A stretch of DNA of 58,267 nucleotides from Betaproteobacteria bacterium (lineage in GTDB: Bacteria > Pseudomonadota > Gammaproteobacteria > Burkholderiales > Rhodocyclaceae), in NCBI GenBank assembly GCA_947478755.1, contig CANJXH010000002.1, positions 1 through 58,267 of the forward strand. The letters are read 5' to 3'. The position numbers and the translations under genes are program-made. Positions 1 to 8,879 of this stretch are shown piece after piece. Numbering within the stretch: the stretch's first letter is position 1; each line of letters begins with the position of its first letter. The notes below the pieces were generated by a model, which saw only the letters and a list, made by a program, of their open reading frames with translations, did not search any database and was not told where the DNA came from.

Positions 1-112
1 GCTGCAGTTCATCGAGGTCGCTGCGGCTCACGCCCATTGTCTTGCTGCGGGAGTAGCCAAAATACTTCATTGGGTCTGCAAGCAAAACGTCAATCTCGTC
101 GCTGGTCGGCAT
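1..112 (-). CDS. Unidentified protein, N-terminal 37 residues only
   Basis: An open frame starts with ATG at 112-110 on the minus strand and runs off the left edge of the window. A strong ribosome binding site (GGAGG, about 7 bases upstream) supports the start. The visible protein begins MPTSDEIDVLLADPMKYFG and is soluble-looking, with no signal peptide. I do not recognise the family from so short a piece. It diverges from the TetR regulator at 301, so the regulator probably controls it; that is inference from layout. Confidence 0.6.
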   Translation of the reverse strand, partial: MPTSDEIDVLLADPMKYFGYSRSKTMGVSRSDLDELQ

Positions 113-216
113 GTTGTTTCCTCCGTGGGGTTGTATGCGACATGCACTTGGCCCGCGCGTCGCCTGTTTGTAAGCGACAGAGTACTAGAAGCGAAAGAGG
201 AGACAAAGCAGATTAA

Positions 217-231
217 TTAAGTCATGCTTAA
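217..231. promoter_or_regulatory. Possible TetR operator palindrome
   Basis: TTAAG and CTTAA half-sites lie five bases apart in the AT-rich gap between the divergent partial gene and the TetR gene. Size and position suit a TetR-family operator, but the arms are only five bases long. This is a candidate, not a demonstrated site. Confidence 0.25.
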
Positions 232-300
232 ATTGAGGGAACAAATGCTGCGGGATTGCTGGCGCGACAGTCTGGCGCTGGCTTCAAGGGGGAGAACAGG

Positions 301-966
301 ATGTCCACTGATACACCGGAACGAAAGCGCGGCCCGGGGCGACCCAAATCGGGGGATAAAAGCCAGGTGGTAATGAGGCTGGTATCGGCCACGGAATCGC
401 TGCTGCGCGAGGTGAGCCATACCGACTTGTCGGAGCGGAGAATCGCTGCTGCGGCGGAAACCAACGAGGCCATGATTCACTACTACTTCGGCGGCAAGGA
501 TGGTCTGCTGTTCGAAGTGATGCTGCGCTATTACGATGAGGTGCTGGAGCGACTGAAGGCGCTGGATGCCATCGACCCGGCTTCGCCCTCGGTGACTCGC
601 GACATTTTCAAGATCATGACCGACGCGTACTACGAAAAACACTGGATCGCGAAAATGGTGGTGGCAGAGTTTGCGCGTGGCAGTTCGACATTCAGGAGTC
701 TGTACATGGAGAAGTTCGGCCCCGAAGGGGTCGGGCTGGTGCGGCTTCACCGCATTCTCGACAAGCTTATGGCGTGCGGCGTGTACGACCACCATGCGAA
801 CTCGAAGTACATCGGGCTCAGCATGTTCTCGATGATCACGGGCCCGTTCCTGATGGCGCCATTCTCGGGCAGCGCTGGCCTCGCGCCTGATTTCGAGCTG
901 GACGAATGGGTCGATTACGTTGCCGATCTGTTCGATCGACAATTGAGGGTCGTGAAACCCGGCTGA
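301..966 (+). CDS. TetR/AcrR-family transcriptional regulator
   Basis: A 221-residue DNA-binding repressor. After a basic leader (KRGPGRPK, typical of this family) comes a helix-turn-helix at about residues 25-65, with the usual EAMIHYYFGGKDGL recognition-helix region. The C-terminal half is the variable ligand-binding and dimerisation domain, and its ligand cannot be read from the sequence. ATG at 301 is chosen because a GGGGGAGAACAGG ribosome site precedes it; the frame is open further upstream but has no better start. It is divergent from the partial gene at the left edge, which is its likely target. Confidence 0.85.
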   Translation: MSTDTPERKRGPGRPKSGDKSQVVMRLVSATESLLREVSHTDLSERRIAAAAETNEAMIHYYFGGKDGLLFEVMLRYYDEVLERLKALDAIDPASPSVTRDIFKIMTDAYYEKHWIAKMVVAEFARGSSTFRSLYMEKFGPEGVGLVRLHRILDKLMACGVYDHHANSKYIGLSMFSMITGPFLMAPFSGSAGLAPDFELDEWVDYVADLFDRQLRVVKPG

Positions 967-1000
967 AATTCGTCGCGGGCGTGAACCCGCCACGGTGCGA

Positions 1001-1759
1001 TCAGGCGTCGGATCGACTCCCGCACACCGTACATTCCGGGTCTCGCCGCACCCGGATCGAACGCCATTCCATCGCCAGGCCATCAAGCAGCAACAGCCGG
1101 CCGGCCAGCGACTCGCCGCAACCAATCAGCAGTTTCAATGCCTCGGCCGCCTGGGTTGCGCCGACGATGCCGGTGATCGGCGCGAAGATGCCGGTTATGG
1201 CGCAGCGTTCTTCATTTGCATCGTCACCCTCCGGAAACAGGCAGTGGTAGCACGGTGAGTCGGTGCGACTTGCATCAAATACCGATACCTGGCCATCGAA
1301 GCGGATGGCGGCACCCGATACCAGGGGCTTGTGCGCTTCCACACATGCGCGATTGACATCGTGCCGTGTCGCAAAGTTGTCGCAACAATCCAGTACCACG
1401 TCGGCCTGCGCAACTTCGCTGGCCAGTCGCTCACCTGAAAGCCTCTCATGCAGCGCAATCACCCCGCATTCAGGATTGACGGTGGCCAGTGTGTTCTGGC
1501 CCGACAAAACCTTGGTTTTGCCGACCGAGTCCGTGCGATGCAATATCTGACGCTGCAGGTTGGTCAGGTCGACCGTATCGCCATCAGCCAGCACGACGGT
1601 ACCGATGCCAGCGGCGGCAAGGTAGAGCGCGGCAGGGGAACCCAGGCCACCTGCGCCAATGATCAGTGCCCTTGCAGCGAGCAGTCTTTCCTGACCTTCA
1701 ATATCGATTTGCGGCAGCAGGATATGGCGGCTGTAACGCAACAGCTGTGCATCATTCAT
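1001..1759 (-). CDS. moeB: Molybdopterin-synthase adenylyltransferase MoeB / ThiF family
   Basis: An E1-like enzyme of 252 residues that adenylates the C-terminal glycine of a sulfur-carrier protein (MoaD, possibly also ThiS) for molybdopterin or thiamine synthesis. Visible features are the nucleotide-binding loop GAGGLG at residues 35-40, the family segment DTVDLTNLQRQILH, a zinc site of CxxC pairs at C170/C173 and C243/C246, and the conserved Cys186 in ERCAITG. It is the last gene of a leftward operon and starts 4 bases after the upstream hypothetical gene ends. The window also encodes MsrP, a molybdenum-cofactor enzyme that depends on this pathway. MoeB and ThiF cannot be separated by sequence alone. 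Confidence 0.9.
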   Translation of the reverse strand: MNDAQLLRYSRHILLPQIDIEGQERLLAARALIIGAGGLGSPAALYLAAAGIGTVVLADGDTVDLTNLQRQILHRTDSVGKTKVLSGQNTLATVNPECGVIALHERLSGERLASEVAQADVVLDCCDNFATRHDVNRACVEAHKPLVSGAAIRFDGQVSVFDASRTDSPCYHCLFPEGDDANEERCAITGIFAPITGIVGATQAAEALKLLIGCGESLAGRLLLLDGLAMEWRSIRVRRDPECTVCGSRSDA

Positions 1760-1763
1760 CGCG

Positions 1764-2225
1764 CTATTTTTCTGCGCGCAGATCCGGCGGCGTGTCGTCG
1801 TGATCGCCGTGGGGATGGTTCTCCCAGGCTTTGGAGTAAATGTCCTGTGACTTCTTAATCAGCCGTTGCGGGCCGTGAAGATTACGCACTTCGGTTTCTT
1901 CGGCGAAGTGAATCAGTGCGCGTTTCAAACGGTACAAAGGCGAGTTGCTGAGGGCAAAGCCGGCGCGGATCAGCAGTGATTCGATGCCATGCAGGGTGTG
2001 ATCGTAAAGATCGTAGCGAACCCACAGTTTGTTGGCCATCTCGCCGATGTCGGCCTGCAAACCTTCGATTTTCAGCAGCAGTTGATGCGCCTGTTGCAAC
2101 TGCTCGGCGTCATGCGAGCCAAAATGGATCAGATGCTGCTTCCGTGTGCCAAGTGCGTGATGATCGCGAGGCCATTGGTTGCCTCGGGTCTTGTCACGCA
2201 GCAGGCGCGCCTGTTCGGGGTTCAT
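1764..2225 (-). CDS. Conserved hypothetical protein
   Basis: A 153-residue cytoplasmic-looking protein, mostly helical and rich in His, Leu and charged residues, without signal peptide or membrane segment. I do not recognise a domain. Its start overlaps the stop of the S41 protease gene by four bases (ATGA), and moeB begins 4 bases after its stop, so all three are almost certainly co-transcribed and translationally coupled. No function is proposed. Confidence 0.7.
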   Translation of the reverse strand: MNPEQARLLRDKTRGNQWPRDHHALGTRKQHLIHFGSHDAEQLQQAHQLLLKIEGLQADIGEMANKLWVRYDLYDHTLHGIESLLIRAGFALSNSPLYRLKRALIHFAEETEVRNLHGPQRLIKKSQDIYSKAWENHPHGDHDDTPPDLRAEK

Positions 2226-3628
2226 TTTTTCTGCATGATTTGCCAGGCTTTGAGCAGGTTCATCGCCTGGGTCATCTGATAGTCGGCCTTCGAGGCAAAC
2301 TCGATGGGCTTGAACGACTCTTCGTCTTCGGCCTCATCCTTTGCCGGCTTGGTCTTTTTCACGGCGCGCTTATCGCCTTCCTTTCCGGCCGTCTGATCCT
2401 TGTCGTTGTTCAGGTGGCGGTCAAGGTCGGCTTCCCGCAACCAGTCTCGCGCTTCGCCGTTCGGGGTGGCTTCGACCACGACATCCGGCGTAATGCCCTT
2501 GGCCTGGATCGAGCGGCCACTGGGCGTGTAGTAGCGTGCCGTCGTCAGCTTGATGGCGGTGCTGGCGGATAGGGGCAATACGGTTTGCACCGAACCCTTG
2601 CCAAAACTCTGCGTGCCAAGAACCAAGGCGCGCTTGTGATCCTGCAGCGCGCCGGCAACGATTTCCGAGGCCGAGGCCGAGCCGCCATTGATCAGGACGA
2701 TGAGCGGAACGGTGCGTGCGCCTTCAGGCAGTTGCTTGATGTAGTCGCTTTTGTGCCCGCGCAGATAGTCGTCCGGGCTTGCCGTGTATTTGCGCTTGGC
2801 ATCATCCGTCCTGCCATCGGTGGAGACCACCAAGCTATTGGCCGGAACAAAGGCCGCCACCACGCCTACGGCAGCGTTGAGCAGGCCACCCGGATCGTTG
2901 CGCAGATCCAGCACCAGGCCGCGTAGCGGTTCGCCCTTGTTGTCCTTGTCCTTGTAGAGCTTGTCCAGCGCCTTGACCAGGTCATTGGCCGACTCTTCCT
3001 GGAACTGCGTGATGCGGACATAGCCAAAGCCGGGTTCGATCAGCTTCGATTTGACGCTCTGTACCTTGATGATCTCGCGCGTCAGGGTGAGCGTGAGCGG
3101 CTTGTTTTCGCCTTTGCGCACAATGGTGAGCGTGATGTCGGTTTTGGGCTTGCCGCGCATCTTTTTCACCGCATCGGAGATGGTCATTCCCTTTACCAGA
3201 GTGTCATCCAGCTTGATGATCAGGTCGCCCGCCTTGACGCCGCCACGCCAGGCCGGTGTGTCCTCGATCGGCGATACCACCTTGACGTAGCCATCTTCCA
3301 TGCCGACTTCAAGGCCCAGCCCACCGAATTCGCCTTGCGTTGATACCTGCAGATCCTTGAACGAGTCCGCATCCAGATACGACGAATGCGGGTCGAGATT
3401 CGACAGCATGCCGCTGATGGCATTGTTGATCAGCGTCTTGTCGTCAACCGGCTCGACATATCCCTGTTTGATGGCATTGAACACGTCAGCAAAGCTGCGC
3501 AGCTCTTCTACGGGAAGCGCCGACGTCGCTGATTCCTTGCTGGCATTGGCCGAAAAATTGAGGCTCAACAGAATGCCGGCAACGACGCCAACGCCGATCA
3601 AACCGAATTTTTGCAGCTTGCCGCGCAT
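2222..3628 (-). CDS. ctpA: S41-family carboxy-terminal processing protease
   Basis: A periplasmic serine protease of the CtpA/Prc family, 468 residues, which trims or degrades proteins from their C terminus. An N-terminal membrane anchor or signal sequence (about residues 8-27) is followed by a PDZ domain with the GLGLEVG-type binding groove, then the S41 catalytic core. The Ser-Lys dyad lies in GGSASASEIVAGA and GKGSVQT. The C-terminal tail is rich in Lys and Glu. ATG at 3628 is chosen over an in-frame TTG 18 bases upstream because AAAGG is well placed before it. The gene follows envC after 28 bases, an arrangement common in betaproteobacteria and consistent with a shared role in cell-wall remodelling. 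Confidence 0.92.
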   Translation of the reverse strand: MRGKLQKFGLIGVGVVAGILLSLNFSANASKESATSALPVEELRSFADVFNAIKQGYVEPVDDKTLINNAISGMLSNLDPHSSYLDADSFKDLQVSTQGEFGGLGLEVGMEDGYVKVVSPIEDTPAWRGGVKAGDLIIKLDDTLVKGMTISDAVKKMRGKPKTDITLTIVRKGENKPLTLTLTREIIKVQSVKSKLIEPGFGYVRITQFQEESANDLVKALDKLYKDKDNKGEPLRGLVLDLRNDPGGLLNAAVGVVAAFVPANSLVVSTDGRTDDAKRKYTASPDDYLRGHKSDYIKQLPEGARTVPLIVLINGGSASASEIVAGALQDHKRALVLGTQSFGKGSVQTVLPLSASTAIKLTTARYYTPSGRSIQAKGITPDVVVEATPNGEARDWLREADLDRHLNNDKDQTAGKEGDKRAVKKTKPAKDEAEDEESFKPIEFASKADYQMTQAMNLLKAWQIMQKK

Positions 3629-3656
3629 AGATGACCTTTGGATCAATTGAGATGGG

Positions 3657-4874
3657 TTACTTCAGGTTGATCCAACGCAACGGATCGAATGGCTGTCCCT
3701 GATATCTGAGTTCAAAGTATAAACCCGATTCATCAATGCCATCGCCGGCCCCTGCCTTTGCAATGGTTTCTCCGGCCTTGACCGATTTTCCGCTGTCGCG
3801 CAGCAGCGACTGGTTGTTGCCGTAGACCGACAAAAAACCGTCGCCATGATCGAGGATGATCAAGTTGCCGAAGCCGCGCAACCAATCGGCGTAGACAACG
3901 GTGCCCTTGGCCACGGCGCGGACCTCTTCACCCTCGCCACCCCGGATGAACAAGCCCTTCCAGTTGGTCGCGCCGTCCCTGCGCAGCGCGCCAAAGCGGC
4001 CGATGATCGTGCCATGCAGCGGCAGCGGCAGTTTGCCGCGCAGGGCCGCAAATTCACCGCCAGCATTGGCGAGGTCGGGGCCGCGTGGCATCGGGCGGCT
4101 CGGTGGCGGCGGCGCGGTGTTGTTGCCATGGCGCCTTGGCTTGCTGCTGGCGGTAGAGCGTCGCGCCAGATTGTCGATGAGATTGCCGAGGCGTTTTTCG
4201 TCGGCCTTCAGCGTGTTGATTTGTTTTTGCTGAGTCTTGATGTCTCCGGCGATCCTGGCAAGCAGGGTCTGTCGTTCCTTTTGCTGCTGCAACAGCGCTG
4301 CCCGTCCTTCCTGCTGCTGCTTTTCGATGCCGGCAAGTTCCGCGCTTTTTTCACGGGTGACTTCGGCGAGACGTTTCTTCTCCTGCAAGGCGCTGCGCAT
4401 GTCGCCAAGAAGGTCCGCTTTTTCGCGCGACAACAGGGTCATGAAGTACCGGTCGCGGGCTGTCTGATTGGGGTCCTTTCCCGACAGCAGCAGATGCAAT
4501 GCATCGTCATTGCCATGGATGAACTGCTGGTAGAGCAGCCGTGAGAGCTGCTTCTGCTGGTTGTCGACCTGCCGCGCCAGTTGCTGCGATTGCCGCTCCA
4601 GTTCGTTCAGCTGGAGCTCGATGGCGTGCCGATTTTCAGCCAGTTGCTGCAGTTTGCGATTGGCAGCCGATATTGAGGCTTCGACCGCACGCAACTGTTC
4701 CGTGACACCAGCTTTTGATTTTTCGTTTTTCGACAGATCGGCCTGCAGACTGCCAATGCGATTGCGCAGATCCTGCTGCTGCGCCTGCAGCTCGGCGCGT
4801 TTCGGGGCGGCAATGGCCGCGAAGGCAGCGCCGCCGGCGCAGAGCAGAAGCAATGCGCCGCGGGGAAAACTCAA
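3657..4874 (-). CDS. envC: Murein hydrolase activator EnvC-like protein
   Basis: A secreted activator of septal amidases, 405 residues. A signal peptide (about residues 1-22, ending AAFAAIAA) precedes a long coiled coil to about residue 250, then a Pro-rich linker and a C-terminal LytM/M23 domain. The LytM domain looks catalytically dead: the HxxxD and HxH zinc-ligand positions are replaced (GLFIRGG and LYFEL), as expected for EnvC, which activates amidases rather than cutting itself. The start is TTG overlapping the gpmA stop (TTGA), so translation is likely coupled. Gene order gpmA-envC-ctpA is a recurrent proteobacterial arrangement. Confidence 0.9.
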   Translation of the reverse strand: MSFPRGALLLLCAGGAAFAAIAAPKRAELQAQQQDLRNRIGSLQADLSKNEKSKAGVTEQLRAVEASISAANRKLQQLAENRHAIELQLNELERQSQQLARQVDNQQKQLSRLLYQQFIHGNDDALHLLLSGKDPNQTARDRYFMTLLSREKADLLGDMRSALQEKKRLAEVTREKSAELAGIEKQQQEGRAALLQQQKERQTLLARIAGDIKTQQKQINTLKADEKRLGNLIDNLARRSTASSKPRRHGNNTAPPPPSRPMPRGPDLANAGGEFAALRGKLPLPLHGTIIGRFGALRRDGATNWKGLFIRGGEGEEVRAVAKGTVVYADWLRGFGNLIILDHGDGFLSVYGNNQSLLRDSGKSVKAGETIAKAGAGDGIDESGLYFELRYQGQPFDPLRWINLK

Positions 4875-5620
4875 GCCTTCGCCTTGCCCTGATTGGCAAC
4901 CGCTGCCGCGGCCGCCTTGATGGCCTCGGGGTCACCGAGGTAGTAGCTGCGCAGAGGCTTGAGGTCGGCATCAAGTTCGTAGACCAGGGGCTGCGCTGTG
5001 GGAATATTCAGATTGACGATGTCATCGTCGGAAACGTTGTCGAGATATTTGATCAAGGCCCGCAGGCTGTTGCCATGGGCGGCAATGACGACGCGCTTCC
5101 CTGCCTTGATCTGCGGTGCGATGTTGCTGTGCCAGAAGGGCAGAAAACGTTCCACCGTGTCTTTGAGGCATTCGGTCACCGGATATTCGCCGGGCTTGAG
5201 GTCGGCATACCGGGGGTCATTGCGCTCAAGGCGAGGGTCATCGTCCGGCAAAGGCGGTGGCGCAATCGCGTAGGCACGGCGCCAGATCAGCACCTGTGCG
5301 TCACCGAACTTGGCTGCTGTCTCGGCCTTGTCCAGCCCTTGCAGCGCGCCATAGTGGCGCTCGTTGAGACGCCATGAGTGGTGAACCGGTATCCACATGC
5401 GTCCGGTTTCTTCAAGCACGGTCCACAAGGTCTTGATGGCGCGCTGGAGCACCGAAGTGAAGGCGATGTCAAAGACAAAGCCTTCCTTTTTCAGCAATTG
5501 TCCGGCGGCCTTGGCTTCGGCCATGCCCTTTTCAGTCAGGCCGACGTCAGTCCATCCGGTGAAGCGGTTTTCCTGATTCCACACGGATTCGCCGTGGCGA
5601 AGAAGCACGATTTTGTACAT
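4871..5620 (-). CDS. gpmA: 2,3-bisphosphoglycerate-dependent phosphoglycerate mutase
   Basis: Interconverts 3- and 2-phosphoglycerate in glycolysis and gluconeogenesis. The protein has 249 residues, the usual length for the cofactor-dependent enzyme. The phosphohistidine motif LLRHGES places the catalytic His at residue 9; [15 protein letters not shown] follows, and the second histidine lies in [10 protein letters not shown]. It is the first gene of the leftward operon gpmA-envC-ctpA-hypothetical-moeB. It diverges from the rhodanese gene, and the intervening gap of about 115 bases should hold promoters for both directions. Confidence 0.97.
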   Translation of the reverse strand: MYKIVLLRHGESVWNQENRFTGWTDVGLTEKGMAEAKAAGQLLKKEGFVFDIAFTSVLQRAIKTLWTVLEETGRMWIPVHHSWRLNERHYGALQGLDKAETAAKFGDAQVLIWRRAYAIAPPPLPDDDPRLERNDPRYADLKPGEYPVTECLKDTVERFLPFWHSNIAPQIKAGKRVVIAAHGNSLRALIKYLDNVSDDDIVNLNIPTAQPLVYELDADLKPLRSYYLGDPEAIKAAAAAVANQGKAKA

Positions 5621-5676
5621 GGAGTTTCCAAGCGGTGAAGGTCATCAATAGTCGCAGCCAACTGCGGCTGGCATTC

Positions 5677-5682
5677 TATAAT
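5677..5682 (+). promoter_or_regulatory. Perfect -10 box (TATAAT) before the rhodanese-grxC-secB operon
   Basis: TATAAT lies 54 bases upstream of the preferred rhodanese start in the divergent gap with gpmA. The -35 position, 17 bases further upstream, is a poor match (GCAGCC), so this would be a -10-driven promoter. The same AT tract could also serve gpmA on the other strand. Confidence 0.4.
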
Positions 5683-5736
5683 ACCGACCCCCGATGCTCC
5701 GATTGATTCGGAGCGCTATTGAAAGCCACAAACAAA

Positions 5737-6159
5737 ATGGTCTTGATCGAATTTCTCAAACACGGATACAACTGGGCCTGGGCTGCGACGGCACTCGTCA
5801 GCGGCGGTTTCCTGATATGGCCGCTGCTGCGGCCCAATGCGGCAGAACTGTCACCCGCAGCGGCGACCATGATGATCAATCGTCAAGATGCACTGGTGGT
5901 TGATGTGCGCGAGACGTCCGAATGGGCCGGTGGTCATATTGCCAACGCGAAGCACATTGCACTCGGTCAGATTGACAAGCATCTGGTTGAGATCGAAAAG
6001 TTCAAGCAGACGCCGGTGATACTTTGCTGCGCCAGCGGTACGCGCGGTCAAAGCGCGCGCGACAAGCTGACCAAGGCGGGTTTCGAGAAGGTGTTCAATC
6101 TGGCCGGTGGCATCGGCGCCTGGTCCGAGGCTGGCTTGCCCCTGACCAAAAAGACCTGA
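5737..6159 (+). CDS. Membrane-anchored rhodanese-like sulfurtransferase
   Basis: A 140-residue single-domain rhodanese with an N-terminal transmembrane helix (WAATALVSGGFLIWPLL) and a domain facing either side of the membrane. The active-site loop reads CCASGTRG; the second Cys is in the catalytic position. Other signatures are VDVRETSEWAGGHI and LAGGIGAWSEAGLP. An in-frame TTG 18 bases upstream is an alternative start. It leads the operon rhodanese-grxC-secB-SH3-gpsA, an order widespread in beta- and gammaproteobacteria. Its sulfur acceptor is unknown. Confidence 0.88.
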   Translation: MVLIEFLKHGYNWAWAATALVSGGFLIWPLLRPNAAELSPAAATMMINRQDALVVDVRETSEWAGGHIANAKHIALGQIDKHLVEIEKFKQTPVILCCASGTRGQSARDKLTKAGFEKVFNLAGGIGAWSEAGLPLTKKT

Positions 6160-6168
6160 GCTGCGACC

Positions 6169-6423
6169 ATGCCCAAAATACTGATGTATGCAACGGCGGT
6201 GTGCCCCTTCTGCGTACGGGCCGAGCAGCTGCTGCGGCGCAAAGGGGTGACTGAGATCGAGAAGGTACGCGTCGATCTTGATCCCGCACGTCGTCAGGAA
6301 ATGATGGAAAAAACCGGACAGCGGACAGTGCCGCAGATTTATATCGGCGATACCCATGTGGGCGGGTGCGATGAGTTGTATGCGCTGGACCACGCCGGAA
6401 AACTGGACCCAATGCTGACCTAG
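6169..6423 (+). CDS. grxC: Glutaredoxin 3
   Basis: A small dithiol glutaredoxin of 84 residues that reduces disulfides and mixed glutathione disulfides in the cytoplasm. The redox motif is CPFC at residues 12-15 (CPYC is more usual). The glutathione-binding elements RTVPQIYIGDTHVGGCDEL are intact. It sits 9 bases after the rhodanese gene and upstream of secB, the standard position for grxC in this operon. Confidence 0.95.
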   Translation: MPKILMYATAVCPFCVRAEQLLRRKGVTEIEKVRVDLDPARRQEMMEKTGQRTVPQIYIGDTHVGGCDELYALDHAGKLDPMLT

Positions 6424-6464
6424 CAATTTTCAACCAAGACACATCAACCGATCGGTAACCTCTC

Positions 6465-6920
6465 ATGAGCGAACAAGAACAGCCTTCATTCAATATCGAA
6501 AAAATTTACGTCAAGGACCTGTCGCTGGAAGTGCCGAATGCACCTGGCGTGTTCCTCGATCAGGAAGGCCCGAGCATCAGCGTCGAGCTCAACAACACGG
6601 CGGCCCAGATCGACGAGGGCCTCTACCATGTCGTGCTGACGGCAACCGTGACCGCAAAGCGTGATGAAAAGACGTACTTTCTGGTTGAAGCAGGTCAGGC
6701 CGGCATTTTCCAGATCCGCAATGTGCCGGAAGACAATCTGGAGCCGATCCTTGGCATCACCTGCCCGACCATCCTGTTTCCCTATGTGCGGGAAGTCATC
6801 TCCGACGCCATCAACCGTGCCGGTTTTCCGCCGGTCATGCTGGCCCCCGTCAACTTTGAGGCGCTCTACCATCAGCGTCAGGAACAGGCGGCGCAGGCTG
6901 CACCAGCACAGGTTCAGTAA
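6465..6920 (+). CDS. secB: Protein-export chaperone SecB
   Basis: A cytosolic tetrameric chaperone that keeps preproteins unfolded and hands them to SecA. The 151-residue length is usual for the family. Recognised segments include FNIEKIYVKDLSLEVPNAP near the N terminus and the conserved CPTILFPYVREVISD region around residues 105-120. It follows grxC in the rhodanese operon. The start ATG at 6465 gives the canonical MSEQEQPSF N terminus. Confidence 0.97.
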   Translation: MSEQEQPSFNIEKIYVKDLSLEVPNAPGVFLDQEGPSISVELNNTAAQIDEGLYHVVLTATVTAKRDEKTYFLVEAGQAGIFQIRNVPEDNLEPILGITCPTILFPYVREVISDAINRAGFPPVMLAPVNFEALYHQRQEQAAQAAPAQVQ

Positions 6921-6926
6921 AGGCAA

Positions 6927-7367
6927 ATGCGATCACTTCTGGCGCTGTTGTTTGCCGTAGCGGCATTACCAGCGCTGGCGCTGGACTATCGATCCGTCAG
7001 CGATGATGCGATTTTGTACGACGCGCCATCGGTGAAGGGCGTCAAGCACTTCATCGTCGCGCGTGGCACGCCGGTGGAAGTGGTACTGACCCAGGAGTAC
7101 TGGACCAAGGTTCGTGACAGCAACGGCAACATGGCCTGGATCGAGGCAAGATTGCTCTCGCCGGCCCGCACCCTGATCGTGCGTGTCGACAAGGCCGAGG
7201 TTCGTGCGGAAGCGAGCGACAAGAGCGCGGTGGTTTTTTCGGCCGAAAAAAATGTGCTCCTTGAACTGCCGGACGGTTCAAGGAGCGCGACGCCCGGTTG
7301 GGCCAAGGTGAAGCATCGCGACGGCCAGAGCGGTTTCGTCAAGGCATCTCAGGTCTGGGGTTTGTAA
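6927..7367 (+). CDS. Secreted SH3-domain protein
   Basis: A 146-residue exported protein with a signal peptide (residues 1-19, ending PALAL). Two bacterial SH3-like segments follow: the first around YDAPSVKGVKHFIVARGTPVEVV and the second around VRAEASDKSAVVF to the C-terminal GFVKASQVWGL. Such domains often bind peptidoglycan or other periplasmic ligands. The gene sits 6 bases after secB and ends 2 bases before gpsA, as in many betaproteobacteria. Its exact role is unknown. Confidence 0.85.
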   Translation: MRSLLALLFAVAALPALALDYRSVSDDAILYDAPSVKGVKHFIVARGTPVEVVLTQEYWTKVRDSNGNMAWIEARLLSPARTLIVRVDKAEVRAEASDKSAVVFSAEKNVLLELPDGSRSATPGWAKVKHRDGQSGFVKASQVWGL

Positions 7368-7369
7368 AA

Positions 7370-8347
7370 ATGAAAATTGCGTTGATTGGTGCCGGCGCGT
7401 GGGGGACCGCTCTGGCGATCAACTTTGCTGATCGGCACGAAATAACGCTGATCGCCGACGATCTGGCGCATGCCGAGGCGATCAACCAGAGCCACGAAAA
7501 CGCCCGTTACCTGCCTGGCTTTGTGTTGCCGGACAGCATCATCGCGACCGAAAAAATCGCCGCGGTGGCCGCTGCCGATCTGCTGTTGATCGCAACCCCA
7601 GTAGCCGGTTTGCGGCCAACCCTGGTTTCCCTGGCCAAGGTTGCGCCAAACCTGCCACTGCTGTGGGTGTGCAAGGGGCTGGAAGCCGAAACAGGTTTTC
7701 TGCCACATCAGGTGGTGGCCGAAGTTCATCCCGGTCCGGCCAGTGGTGTGCTGACAGGACCCAGTTTCGCCGAAGAGGTTGCACGCAAGATGCCGACCGC
7801 GGTGGTGCTGGCCTCAACCGATGCCGCGTTTGCCCGCAATACGGCCCAGGCCCTGCACGGCAACAATCTGCGGATATATGCCAGCGACGACCTGGTTGGT
7901 GCTGAAGTGGGTGGTGCGGTCAAGAATGTGCTCGCGATTGCCACCGGCATTTGCGATGGCCTTGGTCTTGGCCACAACACCCGGGCCGCCCTGATGACCC
8001 GTGGCCTGGCCGAAATCACCCGTTTTGGCGTTGCACTAGGCGCGCGTGCCGAAACCTTCATGGGACTCGCAGGTCTTGGCGACCTGATGCTTACTTGCAC
8101 CGGTGACTTGTCACGGAATCGGCGTGTCGGCCTTGGCCTTGCTGCCGGGCGTTCACTTTCCGAGATCACCAGCGAACTTGGCCATGTGGCCGAGGGCGTG
8201 CCCGCCGCCTACGAGGTTGCCCGACGCGCCGAGCAACTTGGCGTCGACATGCCGATCACGCGCTCCGTCGTTGCGGTCCTCAGCGGCAAGATCGCCCCGC
8301 GCAACGTGGTTGAGCTCCTGATGGCGCGCGACCCGAAAGCGGAGTAA
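7370..8347 (+). CDS. gpsA: NAD(P)H-dependent glycerol-3-phosphate dehydrogenase
   Basis: Makes sn-glycerol 3-phosphate from dihydroxyacetone phosphate for phospholipid synthesis. The 325-residue protein has the N-terminal Rossmann loop GAGAWGTALA (residues 7-16), the substrate region LTGPSFAEEVA, and the C-terminal catalytic segment VKNVLAIATGICDGLGLGHNTR with the essential Lys. ATG at 7370 lies two bases after the preceding stop and gives the family N terminus MKIALIGAGAWG. It is the last gene of the secB operon and converges directly on trmL with no spacer. Confidence 0.96.
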   Translation: MKIALIGAGAWGTALAINFADRHEITLIADDLAHAEAINQSHENARYLPGFVLPDSIIATEKIAAVAAADLLLIATPVAGLRPTLVSLAKVAPNLPLLWVCKGLEAETGFLPHQVVAEVHPGPASGVLTGPSFAEEVARKMPTAVVLASTDAAFARNTAQALHGNNLRIYASDDLVGAEVGGAVKNVLAIATGICDGLGLGHNTRAALMTRGLAEITRFGVALGARAETFMGLAGLGDLMLTCTGDLSRNRRVGLGLAAGRSLSEITSELGHVAEGVPAAYEVARRAEQLGVDMPITRSVVAVLSGKIAPRNVVELLMARDPKAE

Positions 8348-8812
8348 TCAAACCCCTGCGACAAATCCCTGCTGCCGCCACGCTTCGTAAACAGTCACCG
8401 CCACCGCGTTGGAAAGATTTAGACTGCGGCATTGCGGCATCATCGGGATGCGCAAATTGCAACTCGCCCCCAGCTCGCTGAGCAGCTCTGACGGCAATCC
8501 CCTTGATTCCGGCCCGAAGACGAATACATCCCCGGCGGCAAACTTTGTGTCAAAGACGCTGTAGTCGCCCTTGGTCGTGATGCCGAACATCCGTCTGCCC
8601 TGCAAGGCCGCCTTGCAGGCTAGCCAGTTCGGGTGCACCAGGACCTGGGTGAATTCGGCGTAATCGAGCCCGGCCCGCTTCACCGCCTTGTCGCTGATGT
8701 CGAACCCCAGCGGCTCAACAAGATGCAAACGGCATCCTGCATTGGCTGACAGGCGAACGACATTGCCGGTATTGGGGGGGATTTCCGGCTCAAATAGGAC
8801 AATGTCGAACAT
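8348..8812 (-). CDS. trmL: tRNA (cytidine/uridine-2'-O-)-methyltransferase TrmL
   Basis: A SPOUT-fold methyltransferase that 2'-O-methylates the wobble base of tRNA-Leu isoacceptors. The 154-residue length is typical. The N terminus MFDIVLFEPEIPPNTGNVVR and the knot-forming motifs FGPESRGLP and IPMMPQCRSLNLSNAVAV are all present. The start at 8812 is fixed by the family N terminus, although the frame continues open upstream. It is divergent from the GspE-type ATPase and converges on gpsA. Confidence 0.95.
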   Translation of the reverse strand: MFDIVLFEPEIPPNTGNVVRLSANAGCRLHLVEPLGFDISDKAVKRAGLDYAEFTQVLVHPNWLACKAALQGRRMFGITTKGDYSVFDTKFAAGDVFVFGPESRGLPSELLSELGASCNLRIPMMPQCRSLNLSNAVAVTVYEAWRQQGFVAGV

Positions 8813-8879
8813 GGAGAAGGGTGGCGCTTGACGTAAAATCAATCGATCGTGCGAAGCGCGAAATCTTACTGGAGAATCG

